Assembly (NCBI GenBank): GCA_003134765.1
Contig: PLCM01000006.1
Span: 121,011-185,010 of the forward strand
Source of the DNA: Spartobacteria bacterium
GTDB taxonomy: Bacteria; Verrucomicrobiota; Verrucomicrobiia; Chthoniobacterales; UBA10450
Direction of reading: 5' to 3'
DNA length: 64,000 nt
In this document: one piece after another, positions 56,434 to 64,000 of the stretch
How positions within the stretch are numbered: position 1 is the stretch's first letter
Layout of the letters: each line of letters starts with the position of its first letter
Program-made: the position numbers and the translations under genes
Notes under the pieces: generated by a model
Seen by the model: the letters and a program-made list of their open reading frames with translations, nothing else
Databases searched by the model: none
What the model was told of the DNA's origin: nothing

Positions 56434-59400
56434 AGCGTTTCGTCGATGCGCTGCTGCGGAACCGCGCGATCATAGTTGGGCTGTTGGTCGTTTATGCCAT
56501 CGCCGGCGTCCTCGCCTATCGCCGCCTCCCTGTAGAAGCATACCCGGATGTTACTAATGTTCAGGTCCAGGTCATTACTCTTTGGCCCGGCCACGCTGCG
56601 GAAGAAGTCGAGAAGTTCGTAACGATCCCGATCGAGAATCAGCTCAACAGCGTGCCACAACGGGTCGATCTTCGGTCAATCTCACTTTTCGGTTTGTCTC
56701 AAGTCACTGTTGTATTCGAGGATGACGCGGACAATAACCGAGCGCGCAGCCAGGTTAGCCAACAACTAGCCCAAGTAATTCTGCCCAACGGCGCGCAAGC
56801 ATCGATGTCGCCGGACGCAACCGCCGTTGGCGAAGTTTATCGTTACACTCTCCAGGCCCCGGCCGATGTGCCGCTTACGGAGTTGCGGGCGCTACAAGAT
56901 TGGGTGGTCGAGCGTCAGTTTCGGACAGTGGCGGGTGTCGTGGATGTGGTTGGCTTTGGCGGACCGAACAAGCAATATCAAGTGCTGGTCGATCCAACCA
57001 AGCTGAAGAGCTATCAAGTAACCCTCAAACAAGTAACGGACGCGCTGGCCTCCAGTAATCAGAACGCGGGCGGCGCCTATGTCGAGCGCGGCTCACAAAT
57101 GTTTATCGTGCGCGGCCTCGGATTGATCGGCACATTGGATGATATTCGCGCGACGGTTCTCGCTGTCCGGAATAATACACCGATTACGGTTGGTGACATT
57201 GGACAAGTGCAGCTCGGCAATCAATTACGCCTGGGCCGGGTGGGATTGAACAAGCCGCAGCGCGGCGTATCGCCGGCCTTGACCGATCAAGACGACGTTA
57301 TACAAGGCACCGTCCTGGCGCGCCGGGGTGAAAACGCGCTTGAAGTTCTTCAACGCATCCGCGCCAAAGCGGCTGAGATTAATAAGAGCTATCTGCCGCC
57401 CGGGGTCCGCATTGTCCCACATTACGATCGGACTGACTTGATTGAGCGGACGTTGCACACGGTCAGCCACAACATGATAGAGGGTATTTCGCTTGTCCTA
57501 GGTGTGTTACTCTTATTCCTTGGGCTTCGCAACTGGAGAGCTGCTCTTATCGTGGCCGCGGTGATTCCGCTGGCGTTGCTCGGTTCTTTCATGCTCCTGG
57601 ATTATGAGCACATTCCAGCGAATCTGATCTCGTTAGGAGCAATCGACTTTGGCATTATCGTCGATGCAGCGGTAGTCATTATTGAGAATGTCGTTCGACT
57701 CGTCGAAAGCCGAGGCAACGGATCAATCTCGGTGCGCGAAGCTATTATTGAGGGCACAGCTCAAATGGGAAAACCGATCGTGTTTTCCAAGATCGTTCTC
57801 CTCGCAGCCTTTATTCCTCTCTATACCATGCAACGGGTCGAGGGCCGCATCTTTCGACCTATGGCGCTTACACTTACCTTTGCCATCGTGGTGGGCGCGG
57901 TTCTCGCGCTTGTAGTCGTTCCTTGCTTCGCCAGTTTTTTCCTGCGACGCCACGGCAGAGATGCGAGCGATACGAAAATGGGTTTCGGCCTGGTAGGTTT
58001 TTTACGCACGCATTATGTGCCATTTCTGAATTTTGCTCTCCGGCGACGCGCGCTCGTTCTAGGAGCGGCGTTTGGCGCCCTCGTTCTTGCAATTCTGTTA
58101 GCAGCACATTTAGGATCGGAGTTTCTGCCGAAGCTCGAGGAAGGCGCCCTTTGGATTCGGGTTACCATGCCGGAATCGATCGCGCCGAGCGATGCGACCC
58201 GACTGACGAGGCAAGCTCGCCAAATTGTCGCATCCTACCCCGAGGTAACTAACGTCGTTAGTCAGCTTGGACGACCAGATGACGGCACTGACGTCAACGG
58301 CTTTAATACGGCCGAAATATCCGCCGCCTTGCGTCCGCCTGAAGAGTGGCAAACGGCGCACGACCGGATCGCCTTGTGCGCGAAGATGAAAGAGCAATTC
58401 GATCGCATTCCCGGAATCGACGTCGATTTCAGTCAATACATTGAGGACAACGTTAATGAGGCGATCAGCGGCATCAAGAGCGAGCTAGCCATCAAGATTT
58501 TCGGACCAGACGCCGATCAGCTACAAGCTCACGCGGATCAGATCGCGTCGAAGATACAGGATGTTCCCGGCGTTTTGCATTTGACGGCCGAACATCTTGC
58601 CGGTCAGCCACAAGTTCAAGTGCGCATCGACAGACAGGCCGTCGCGCGCTACGGCTTGGCGGTCGGGGATGTCGATGCCTTAGTCGAGAACGCGTTCGGG
58701 GGAACGGTAGCTACTCAGATACTTGAAGGCGAACGTTCGTTTGACCTGGCAGTCAAACTAACCCCGGCTGCCGTCGGTGATCTTAATTCCATCCGGAATG
58801 TTCCGCTCATCGGGAGTGGCGGCGAAATGGTCACGCTCGGAGCCCTGGCTGATGTGAGCATGCGCAGTGGCTATGGCCGAATTTTCCGCGAGAACAATGA
58901 ACGGCGGATCGCAGTGAAGCTTTCAGTTGGCGATCGCGATCTCGGCAGCCTGGTTTTGGAAGCACAAAGAAAAGCAGCCGCCGTAAAGATGCCCACCGGC
59001 TATCGCACGGAATGGACCGGCAGTTTCGAGAACCAGCAGCGGGCACAAGCCCGCCTCATGATCGTAGTACCGATTACGCTAGTAATCATTTTCTTCATTC
59101 TCTTCACTGCCTTCCATTCCGGCAGACTGGCGTTAATCATTCTCCTTAACGTTCCACTTGCGGCGATTGGAGGTATTGCTGGACTTGCCCTCGCCCGCTT
59201 ACCATTGTCCGTCTCTGCGCTTGTCGGTTTTGTCGCATTATTCGGGGCTTCGGTGCAGAACGGTGTCATCCTTCTGGAGCGAATTCGCGAATTGGTCAAT
59301 GAAGGTCATCCGCTCCTGAAAGCTGTGGTTGAAGGAGCGGTTGCCCGCCTTCGACCGGTACTAATGACCAGCGGTATGGCGGCGCTCGGCCTGTTACCAG

Positions 59401-59600
59401 CGGCGTTGTCTCACGCAGTCGGCGCCGAGACAGCGCGACCATTCGCGGTCGTAATCGTTGGTGGCTTGATTTCTTCCACCATTCTTACACTCATCGTTTT
59501 GCCGGTCGTATGCGCGATGTTTCTCCGATCGACTGAAACCGGAGACGTCCAGACATCAGGCGTCGCAGCAAATCCACAACTAGTCCCGATAGTCGGGTGA
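56430..59600 (+). CDS. HME-type RND efflux pump, CzcA/CusA-like
   Basis: A 1056-residue inner-membrane pump with two copies of the helix-large loop-helix-rich unit. The N-terminus (RNRAIIVGLLVVYAIAGVLA) and RRLPVEAYPDVTNVQVQ are typical. The relay helix reads GAIDFGIIVDAAVVIIENVV, where heavy-metal pumps usually have DFGxxVDGxVV, so the charged Asp pair is present but one Gly is replaced by Ala. The second half begins about residue 520 (FALRRRALVLGAAFGALVL). It would export a cation (Zn, Co, Cd, Cu, Ag or Ni); which one cannot be told. Confidence 0.93.
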   Translation: MKRFVDALLRNRAIIVGLLVVYAIAGVLAYRRLPVEAYPDVTNVQVQVITLWPGHAAEEVEKFVTIPIENQLNSVPQRVDLRSISLFGLSQVTVVFEDDADNNRARSQVSQQLAQVILPNGAQASMSPDATAVGEVYRYTLQAPADVPLTELRALQDWVVERQFRTVAGVVDVVGFGGPNKQYQVLVDPTKLKSYQVTLKQVTDALASSNQNAGGAYVERGSQMFIVRGLGLIGTLDDIRATVLAVRNNTPITVGDIGQVQLGNQLRLGRVGLNKPQRGVSPALTDQDDVIQGTVLARRGENALEVLQRIRAKAAEINKSYLPPGVRIVPHYDRTDLIERTLHTVSHNMIEGISLVLGVLLLFLGLRNWRAALIVAAVIPLALLGSFMLLDYEHIPANLISLGAIDFGIIVDAAVVIIENVVRLVESRGNGSISVREAIIEGTAQMGKPIVFSKIVLLAAFIPLYTMQRVEGRIFRPMALTLTFAIVVGAVLALVVVPCFASFFLRRHGRDASDTKMGFGLVGFLRTHYVPFLNFALRRRALVLGAAFGALVLAILLAAHLGSEFLPKLEEGALWIRVTMPESIAPSDATRLTRQARQIVASYPEVTNVVSQLGRPDDGTDVNGFNTAEISAALRPPEEWQTAHDRIALCAKMKEQFDRIPGIDVDFSQYIEDNVNEAISGIKSELAIKIFGPDADQLQAHADQIASKIQDVPGVLHLTAEHLAGQPQVQVRIDRQAVARYGLAVGDVDALVENAFGGTVATQILEGERSFDLAVKLTPAAVGDLNSIRNVPLIGSGGEMVTLGALADVSMRSGYGRIFRENNERRIAVKLSVGDRDLGSLVLEAQRKAAAVKMPTGYRTEWTGSFENQQRAQARLMIVVPITLVIIFFILFTAFHSGRLALIILLNVPLAAIGGIAGLALARLPLSVSALVGFVALFGASVQNGVILLERIRELVNEGHPLLKAVVEGAVARLRPVLMTSGMAALGLLPAALSHAVGAETARPFAVVIVGGLISSTILTLIVLPVVCAMFLRSTETGDVQTSGVAANPQLVPIVG

Positions 59601-59604
59601 TCTT

Positions 59605-60216
59605 ATGAGACCACTTCCCTTCCATCGCCTCATTCTGCTCTTCCTGACCGCTCTCGCGTTTTGTTCTGTCGCTAGTGTCACGTTTGCTCGGGGACGCTCG
59701 TTCCCCACTGAGGTCACCGGCATCGTAACGAGTGTCGACAGAGCTATTACCCACTTTACAATGACAACAGATCAGCCTGCTGGAGTTCTAGCACTTGCCA
59801 TCGGACGCGATTGTAAATTCATGAAGTCGGGCGCGCCAGCCACGGAGGCCGTCCTAAAAGAAGGTTGCCACATCAAGGCCAGCTACTACTCCACGATCCG
59901 CACGGGTAAGATTGCCGTGGAAATCGACGGTGCTCCCGTGCCAGAAATGGTGATTGGGGTCGTCGAGAGCGTCGATGCAGTTAACAAACGGCTATCTATT
60001 CGGGTAAGCGGCAACTGGCGGCCGCTTACGTTGATCTGGACAAGCCGCACTCGGTTTATGCAAGGACGGCATACAGCCTCCGCTAATTATCTCCACACCG
60101 GCTTGCCGGTGAGAGTCAGTTACTATGCGCTGGAATTTGTCCCCAAGTATGCGGTCGCAGTGGAGGAAAAGCCGAGGAGTAAGAGCGTTCACAAGAAAAC
60201 TGTTTACCTGCGCTAA
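59605..60216 (+). CDS. Exported protein with two OB-like repeats
   Basis: A 203-residue exported protein with signal sequence (FHRLILLFLTALAFCSVASVTFA). Two similar segments occur, EVTGIVTSVDRAITHFTMTT and VIGVVESVDAVNKRLSIRVS, suggesting an internal duplication of a DUF5666/OB-like fold. It starts 4 bases after the pump gene, so it is likely part of the efflux operon and might act in the periplasm. Function is not known. Confidence 0.65.
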   Translation: MRPLPFHRLILLFLTALAFCSVASVTFARGRSFPTEVTGIVTSVDRAITHFTMTTDQPAGVLALAIGRDCKFMKSGAPATEAVLKEGCHIKASYYSTIRTGKIAVEIDGAPVPEMVIGVVESVDAVNKRLSIRVSGNWRPLTLIWTSRTRFMQGRHTASANYLHTGLPVRVSYYALEFVPKYAVAVEEKPRSKSVHKKTVYLR

Positions 60217-60422
60217 GCGGATGTTAACAAGAATCGAGCTTCCTCCTCAGATGCAAAAGCAACTGCCATCTCAATCCGCCAGGGTTTGTATTTTGCCGTA
60301 TCCGGGCAGCGAACCCGGCTGTGCTCTTGTAAACGCCCGGACGGATCACGAGTGATGCCGGGGTAATGCGTGGTCTTGTCAGTTTCGCTGACGAGAACGT
60401 AAACATAGAAAAACCGATTCAT
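60213..60422 (-). pseudogene. Truncated GIY-YIG gene
   Basis: From the ATG at 60422: FFYVYVLVSETDKTTHYPGI keeps the first motif, but the second motif reads HYPG instead of YIG/YTG. The Arg helix region (RLQEHSRVRCPDTAKYKPWR) follows. The frame ends after EEEARFLLTSA, where family members continue with a helix carrying the catalytic Glu (usually followed by KSGSG). The 3' end overlaps the end of the efflux-operon gene by 4 bases. It represents a different GIY-YIG subfamily from the two cassettes and is probably dead. Confidence 0.7.
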
Positions 60423-60549
60423 GTATTCCTTGGCCTGCCGAGTAGCAGTCTTGGAGCGCCGAGAAGAAACTGGCAACACAAAGCCGGCCTTCGTTCTACT
60501 CCGGCGCGGCAGACCTTCGCTTTCGCAGCGCTACAAGCGAAATTCTGGA

Positions 60550-60660
60550 GCCTAGGGGGTCCGTTCCCCTTTTGTCATTTGCGCTTCAAAACGCGGAGAA
60601 ATGGGACTCCGAGACGGAGATTTCTCCTGTGTCGGACCCCCTCCGGACCCTTTTTGTCAC
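60550..60660. repeat. Imperfect palindrome (gggggtccgttcccc type)
   Basis: Segments agggggtccgttcccctttt and gtcggaccccctccggaccc are partly inverted copies, with ggagaaatgggactccgaga between them, which also folds back on ggagatttctcc. The whole 290-base stretch from the truncated GIY-YIG gene to 60714 holds no gene that I can support. Confidence 0.55.
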
Positions 60661-60714
60661 TCGCACCTCGACAAGTAGTGGCGCGTTCCGTTTTCGCAGT
60701 GCGTTAGCGACTTT

Positions 60715-62544
60715 TCACGACCGCAGGCGGAGCGCATGCCGTGCTTTCTGAACGAACGGCGCGAGGAAACCCGCGCCCGTGAAAATAACAAGTAACCATG
60801 GGAAGACATCGCCAATGCGGCTATACAGGGTGCGGCGCGAATCGACGTAGACGCGTTGCGTGCTTTGACCGCTCACTCCCGCCGCGCGGCGCAGTTCCTC
60901 GATCGCCGCGATCTCGCTGGTCACATGCGCGGCCAACGCGGGATCGGTTGCGAGTTCAGCCGCATGTTCCTGGCGAAACTTAACCAGCGCGACGATTCGC
61001 GGCAGCTCGGGTGCGCCGAGGCCGGTCCATGATTCGCCGCGCGTGTTGACGACGTCACCATACATTTCGCCGGTCGGTTTCACGAAACCGGAGATACCGG
61101 TATTAGAGCTTCGCGCGATGCCGGCCCGCGCTTCCACGGCGCGGAAGGGCGACATGGCTGCGTGCCACACTTGGGCGCGATTGCGCTGAAAGATCCCGTC
61201 GTTCGACATGTTCACAAAAAAATCCGCAGCCTTGCCACCGCGCGCGTTGCGCAGAAACGTGCCGCAGCTTTCGGCGTAGCAAAGCTCGACGCACATGGAG
61301 ACGGCGTAGTGCAGCGGCGCGTTCGTCGCCGTCGCCGCGAGCAATTCGAACACCTGGCGCTGTTCGCCCCGTGCATACCATCCGCCCGTCCATGGAACGC
61401 TGCTGTGCGGAGCCAGCCATCGTTCCAGCAGAGTGTGGACGAAGGTGCCGCGCCACGGAATGAATTCGGCGAGAGGGAAAAGGCGTTGTTTGTCCTGCCG
61501 CTGCGAATTCTGGCCCCCCGGATCGAATCGAATGGCGGAATTGTAGACGTCCACCGCCTTCGGGTTATCCCACAGCGGTACGATCGCCCTTGTCCCGACA
61601 AGGAGTGGGATGCCCGCGCGCGTCGTCCAATCGCGCAAGGCGCGCTCGAATTCCTCCGACTCCCGCAGCGAGACGGCGGGGACGTTTTTCGTCTGCAACC
61701 ATTCGCGGTTCAGCGGCGGCACGACCGCCATCGTTTCGGGCCAGACGATGAGTTGAGGAGGAGGGCGACTGGCGGCGGATTGGTCGCTCAACGCGAGCAT
61801 CTCCTGCAGAAAGAGGTGCGAATCAAAACCGTTTTCGATTCCGCCGGTCATCGGGATATCGGACTGCACTACACCGACGATCGGACCAGGCTGCATCGTC
61901 TGCTGCGATTCGTGCAAACGGAACCCGCCATAGCAAGCGATCGCGATCCAGCCAGCGGTCACACCAACCACAGAGAAACGCGCGTGCTTCCAGCCTCCGA
62001 GCAACACATCGGCGAGCGCGCCATTCACGCTCGCAATGGCGAAGCTGACCAGATAAATGCCGCCAAGATCGGCGATTTGAATCATCCAGAGCTGCCTGTG
62101 AAATGAGAGCGCGAGAAGACCGGTCGGGACGCCGAGCGGCCCGAGCAGCCGGAGAAATTCGCCCGCCACAAAAGTCATCGGCAGAAGCAGAGCGAGCGGG
62201 ATCCGCGTGGTACGATACCACCAGCGAAGAGACGCGCCGCAGGCGACGATGATCCCGGCATGCAGGAGCGCCAGGGCGAGAACCGCCGCCCAGTTGTAAG
62301 TGGCATAGAACAGGTTCCCGAAAAACCAAAGCACCACGGAAGCGAGTCCCACGATGCCCAGCGCCAGCACACCCTTCCGGGCGACGCACAGCGCGAGGGC
62401 GAACGGCGTCAACGCAACGAGAAGCAGCGGCGCCCAAGTGTAGGAAATAAAAACCGCCAGATACAGCGCGCCATATACGGCACTGAGCGCGCAAACCGTG
62501 CCGAGCGAGTAGCTGTGCCGCGCCGATCGTACTTGTGCGATCAC
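60715..62544 (-). CDS. Second apolipoprotein N-acyltransferase-like protein
   Basis: A 609-residue membrane protein with about seven N-terminal helices and a nitrilase-type domain, like Lnt. Triad candidates are Glu in LIVWPETMAV, Lys in RQDKQRLFPLAEFIPWRG and Cys in CVELCYAESCG; FFVNMSNDGIFQ and ARSSNTGISGFVKPTGEM match later Lnt blocks. It is strongly diverged from the lnt at 15572-17425, and the Cys region is unusual. It might acylate a subset of lipoproteins or another amine, or be a polyprenol or exopolysaccharide-linked relative. A C-terminal extension of about 100 residues ends in a further helix. Confidence 0.75.
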   Translation of the reverse strand: MIAQVRSARHSYSLGTVCALSAVYGALYLAVFISYTWAPLLLVALTPFALALCVARKGVLALGIVGLASVVLWFFGNLFYATYNWAAVLALALLHAGIIVACGASLRWWYRTTRIPLALLLPMTFVAGEFLRLLGPLGVPTGLLALSFHRQLWMIQIADLGGIYLVSFAIASVNGALADVLLGGWKHARFSVVGVTAGWIAIACYGGFRLHESQQTMQPGPIVGVVQSDIPMTGGIENGFDSHLFLQEMLALSDQSAASRPPPQLIVWPETMAVVPPLNREWLQTKNVPAVSLRESEEFERALRDWTTRAGIPLLVGTRAIVPLWDNPKAVDVYNSAIRFDPGGQNSQRQDKQRLFPLAEFIPWRGTFVHTLLERWLAPHSSVPWTGGWYARGEQRQVFELLAATATNAPLHYAVSMCVELCYAESCGTFLRNARGGKAADFFVNMSNDGIFQRNRAQVWHAAMSPFRAVEARAGIARSSNTGISGFVKPTGEMYGDVVNTRGESWTGLGAPELPRIVALVKFRQEHAAELATDPALAAHVTSEIAAIEELRRAAGVSGQSTQRVYVDSRRTLYSRIGDVFPWLLVIFTGAGFLAPFVQKARHALRLRS

Positions 62545-62671
62545 AGGGGCAAAAAAGCTTCCCGGCTCATGTCGAAAAGATGCTTGCCATCGATATCCAG
62601 ACTCAATAGCCTCTGCGCGTCGGAGTGCGCGATTCCCTGCGACACCTTGAAGCGCGACGAAAGGGGAATTT

Positions 62672-62791
62672 ATGATTCATTTAAATACTCCGATTCGTAA
62701 TTTCGCCGTCGCGGCGATTCTCCTCGAGACCTGGGTGGGAATCGCGCCCAGCGCAAGCGCAGCGGGTGGCGGGAGTGCGCCGAGCACTTGA
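62672..62791 (+). CDS. Possible 39-residue exported peptide
   Basis: ATG at 62672 preceded by aaaggggaat, a plausible ribosome-binding site. The peptide is a signal-like hydrophobic stretch (NFAVAAILLETWVGIAPSASA) followed by a short Gly/Ser tail. It could be a true small peptide, a leader, or the 5' remnant of a gene. It ends 16 bases before the next start. Confidence 0.3.
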   Translation: MIHLNTPIRNFAVAAILLETWVGIAPSASAAGGGSAPST

Positions 62792-62807
62792 TCTTAGAAG
62801 GGAATCT

Positions 62808-64000
62808 ATGCGTTATCTTCCGCAACTCCACTTCACAAAAACATACGGACTTAACAAATCGGATCTTGAGTCCAAACCCCGGATTGACAGGCTTTGCGTC
62901 GCGATCGCGCTTCTTCTTGTCGGAGCCCTGGCGCCGGATCTGCGTGCAGGCAGCCCGGCATCCGTCTGCAGCACAGCTACCAGTGCAGCTGCCAGTTCAG
63001 ATTCCACTTACGCGGTAGCAGTGTGCGAAACCGGCGGTTCCGGGGCGTCTGCTGCTGATGTCGCGGCCGAGTGGAATTCGCGAATTCAATCTGCCCAATC
63101 CCGCACCATTTCAGCGCCGAACTCGACTACAGCCGTCTCGGCAACGGTGACACCCACTACGATAGATGAGACCTTTGCCGATTTTATCGACGTATCGATC
63201 AGCGGGATCGCCACCGGCGATAGTGTGCGGGTCGAGAAATTCCAGGTCAATAATACTAACGGCGTCATCGACGCGACGGCCATTCTTCAGCAGAGCTTTC
63301 TTCTCACCGACGGCAAGTCGAACCTGATCGGGGGAGTGGTCAACATGAACGTGCCGGCTGACAGTACACCAGCGGACGGCAGCATCAGCGCGCAGATCAG
63401 TTTTCTTGATGATTCCGTGCCGAATACGGTAGGCGAATATGTTTTTCGGTTCTCGAGCCCGACAAATGCATTTACGCCGATCACGAAGCGTTTCACCGTA
63501 ACCGCGGTGCCCGACGCGCAGAACATTAGTGGGACTGTGACCGCCAGCGGCGCGCCACTACCTAACGCGTACGTGGTGCTGCTTAATACCGAGGGCGGCG
63601 GCTACACCTTTTACGCCGCCACAATCGCGGACGCAGCTGGCAATTACTCATTCGGCGCCAACCCCGGCCAGTACGATCAGGTCGCGGCGCAACGTGGTTA
63701 CGTCGGCGCATTCGGCAAAGGAGTCGAGCAAACTCTGGCCGCCGGGCAGAACAAGACCGTCAACATTACCATGGTGCAAGGCACACGGACTATTTCCGGC
63801 AAAGTGCGCGACAGTAAGACTGCGGAAGGACTGCCGGCGGTGCAGGTCGTGTTTCGTTCGGCCGACGGCAAGTTCACGGTGGATTACACAGACGCGAATG
63901 GGAATTTCAGTACGCGGGTTACACCAGGTAGCTGGGATTTGGAAATCGAGCGCAACGCGGTAAATCAGATTGGCTACCTCGCCCCAAGCAATCCGATGAC
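62808..64000 (+). CDS. Large exported protein with carboxypeptidase-regulatory-like domains (cut by window end)
   Basis: The frame is open from the ATG at 62808 to the window end, about 397 codons. A signal region with a long n-segment (LCVAIALLLVGALAPDLRAG) leads into a Ser/Ala/Thr-rich part and a beta-rich domain. Then come at least two CarbopepD_reg-like repeats: NISGTVTASGAPLPNAYVVL and TISGKVRDSKTAEGLPAVQV, each followed by DAxGNYSF/DANGNFST. Such repeats form beta-sandwich domains in surface or adhesive proteins. Total length is unknown. Confidence 0.8.
   Translation, partial: MRYLPQLHFTKTYGLNKSDLESKPRIDRLCVAIALLLVGALAPDLRAGSPASVCSTATSAAASSDSTYAVAVCETGGSGASAADVAAEWNSRIQSAQSRTISAPNSTTAVSATVTPTTIDETFADFIDVSISGIATGDSVRVEKFQVNNTNGVIDATAILQQSFLLTDGKSNLIGGVVNMNVPADSTPADGSISAQISFLDDSVPNTVGEYVFRFSSPTNAFTPITKRFTVTAVPDAQNISGTVTASGAPLPNAYVVLLNTEGGGYTFYAATIADAAGNYSFGANPGQYDQVAAQRGYVGAFGKGVEQTLAAGQNKTVNITMVQGTRTISGKVRDSKTAEGLPAVQVVFRSADGKFTVDYTDANGNFSTRVTPGSWDLEIERNAVNQIGYLAPSNPM

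Overview
The window is 64 kb of high-GC bacterial chromosome. By eye most of it is about 60% GC, with a lower-GC stretch near 50.3-60.5 kb. Gene content (Gram-negative envelope genes, two apolipoprotein N-acyltransferases, PagL- and OprB-like outer membrane proteins, a two-domain ClpB, cobalamin-dependent MetH), frequent GTG/TTG starts and very many short palindromic repeats fit a soil Verrucomicrobiota of the Chthoniobacterales/Spartobacteria type. That placement is an inference from gene content and style; no rRNA is present.

Layout. 0-3.5 kb: accB-accC-thiE-pfkB on the minus strand. 3.8-8.6 kb: a LolD-like ATPase and an RluA-type pseudouridine synthase that overlap head to head, then small secreted or lipoprotein genes, a PagL-like protein and a Nudix-like protein. 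8.8-13.1 kb: a TCA cluster on the minus strand, sucC-VOC-VOC-sucD-gltA. 13.2-17.4 kb: phosphoglucomutase/phosphomannomutase, a small unknown gene and lnt. 17.5-22.0 kb: an ABC ATPase, an ABC-2 permease fused to an amidohydrolase, and an S1/P1 nuclease. 22.2-26.7 kb: a CpxP/Spy-like protein, a methyltransferase, clpB and a disrupted membrane gene. 26.8-33.8 kb: membrane proteins, an MFS exporter, a TIM-barrel isomerase, a flippase-like protein, a RibD-like reductase, DUF1272, and a cyclase-like/ketosynthase pair. 34.0-37.6 kb: the ffh-rpsP-khpA-trmD region. 37.8-46.0 kb: polysaccharide deacetylase, amidase, MFS transporter and metH. 46.1-50.2 kb: four tRNA genes (Pro, Glu, fMet, Asn) with two GIY-YIG cassettes. 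50.4-60.2 kb: porin, two-component system and HME-type RND efflux operon. 60.2-64 kb: a truncated GIY-YIG gene, a second Lnt-like gene and the start of a large secreted protein cut by the window end.

The most striking structure is a repeated arrangement at two different tRNA genes. An intact tRNA (Pro or Asn) is followed 13-20 bases later by a small GIY-YIG nuclease ORF, then a GC-rich perfect hairpin, then a second copy of the 3' part of that same tRNA. The tRNA-Pro locus is also preceded by two 128-bp tandem units, each starting with the 5' half of tRNA-Pro and carrying a similar hairpin where the anticodon arm should be. No integrase is present. This looks like a minimal tRNA-targeting mobile cassette built around a single GIY-YIG ORF. 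A third, truncated GIY-YIG gene lies at the far end of the lower-GC efflux island.

The second theme is a dense population of palindromic repeats. Many have two hairpins inside an outer stem. They occur between genes but also inside reading frames: two in-frame insertions lie in metH at domain linkers and one in phosphoglucomutase, and repeats supply the start, N-terminus, C-terminus or stop codon of several other genes. In some families the frame and loop bases are constant while the stem sequence changes with compensating bases.
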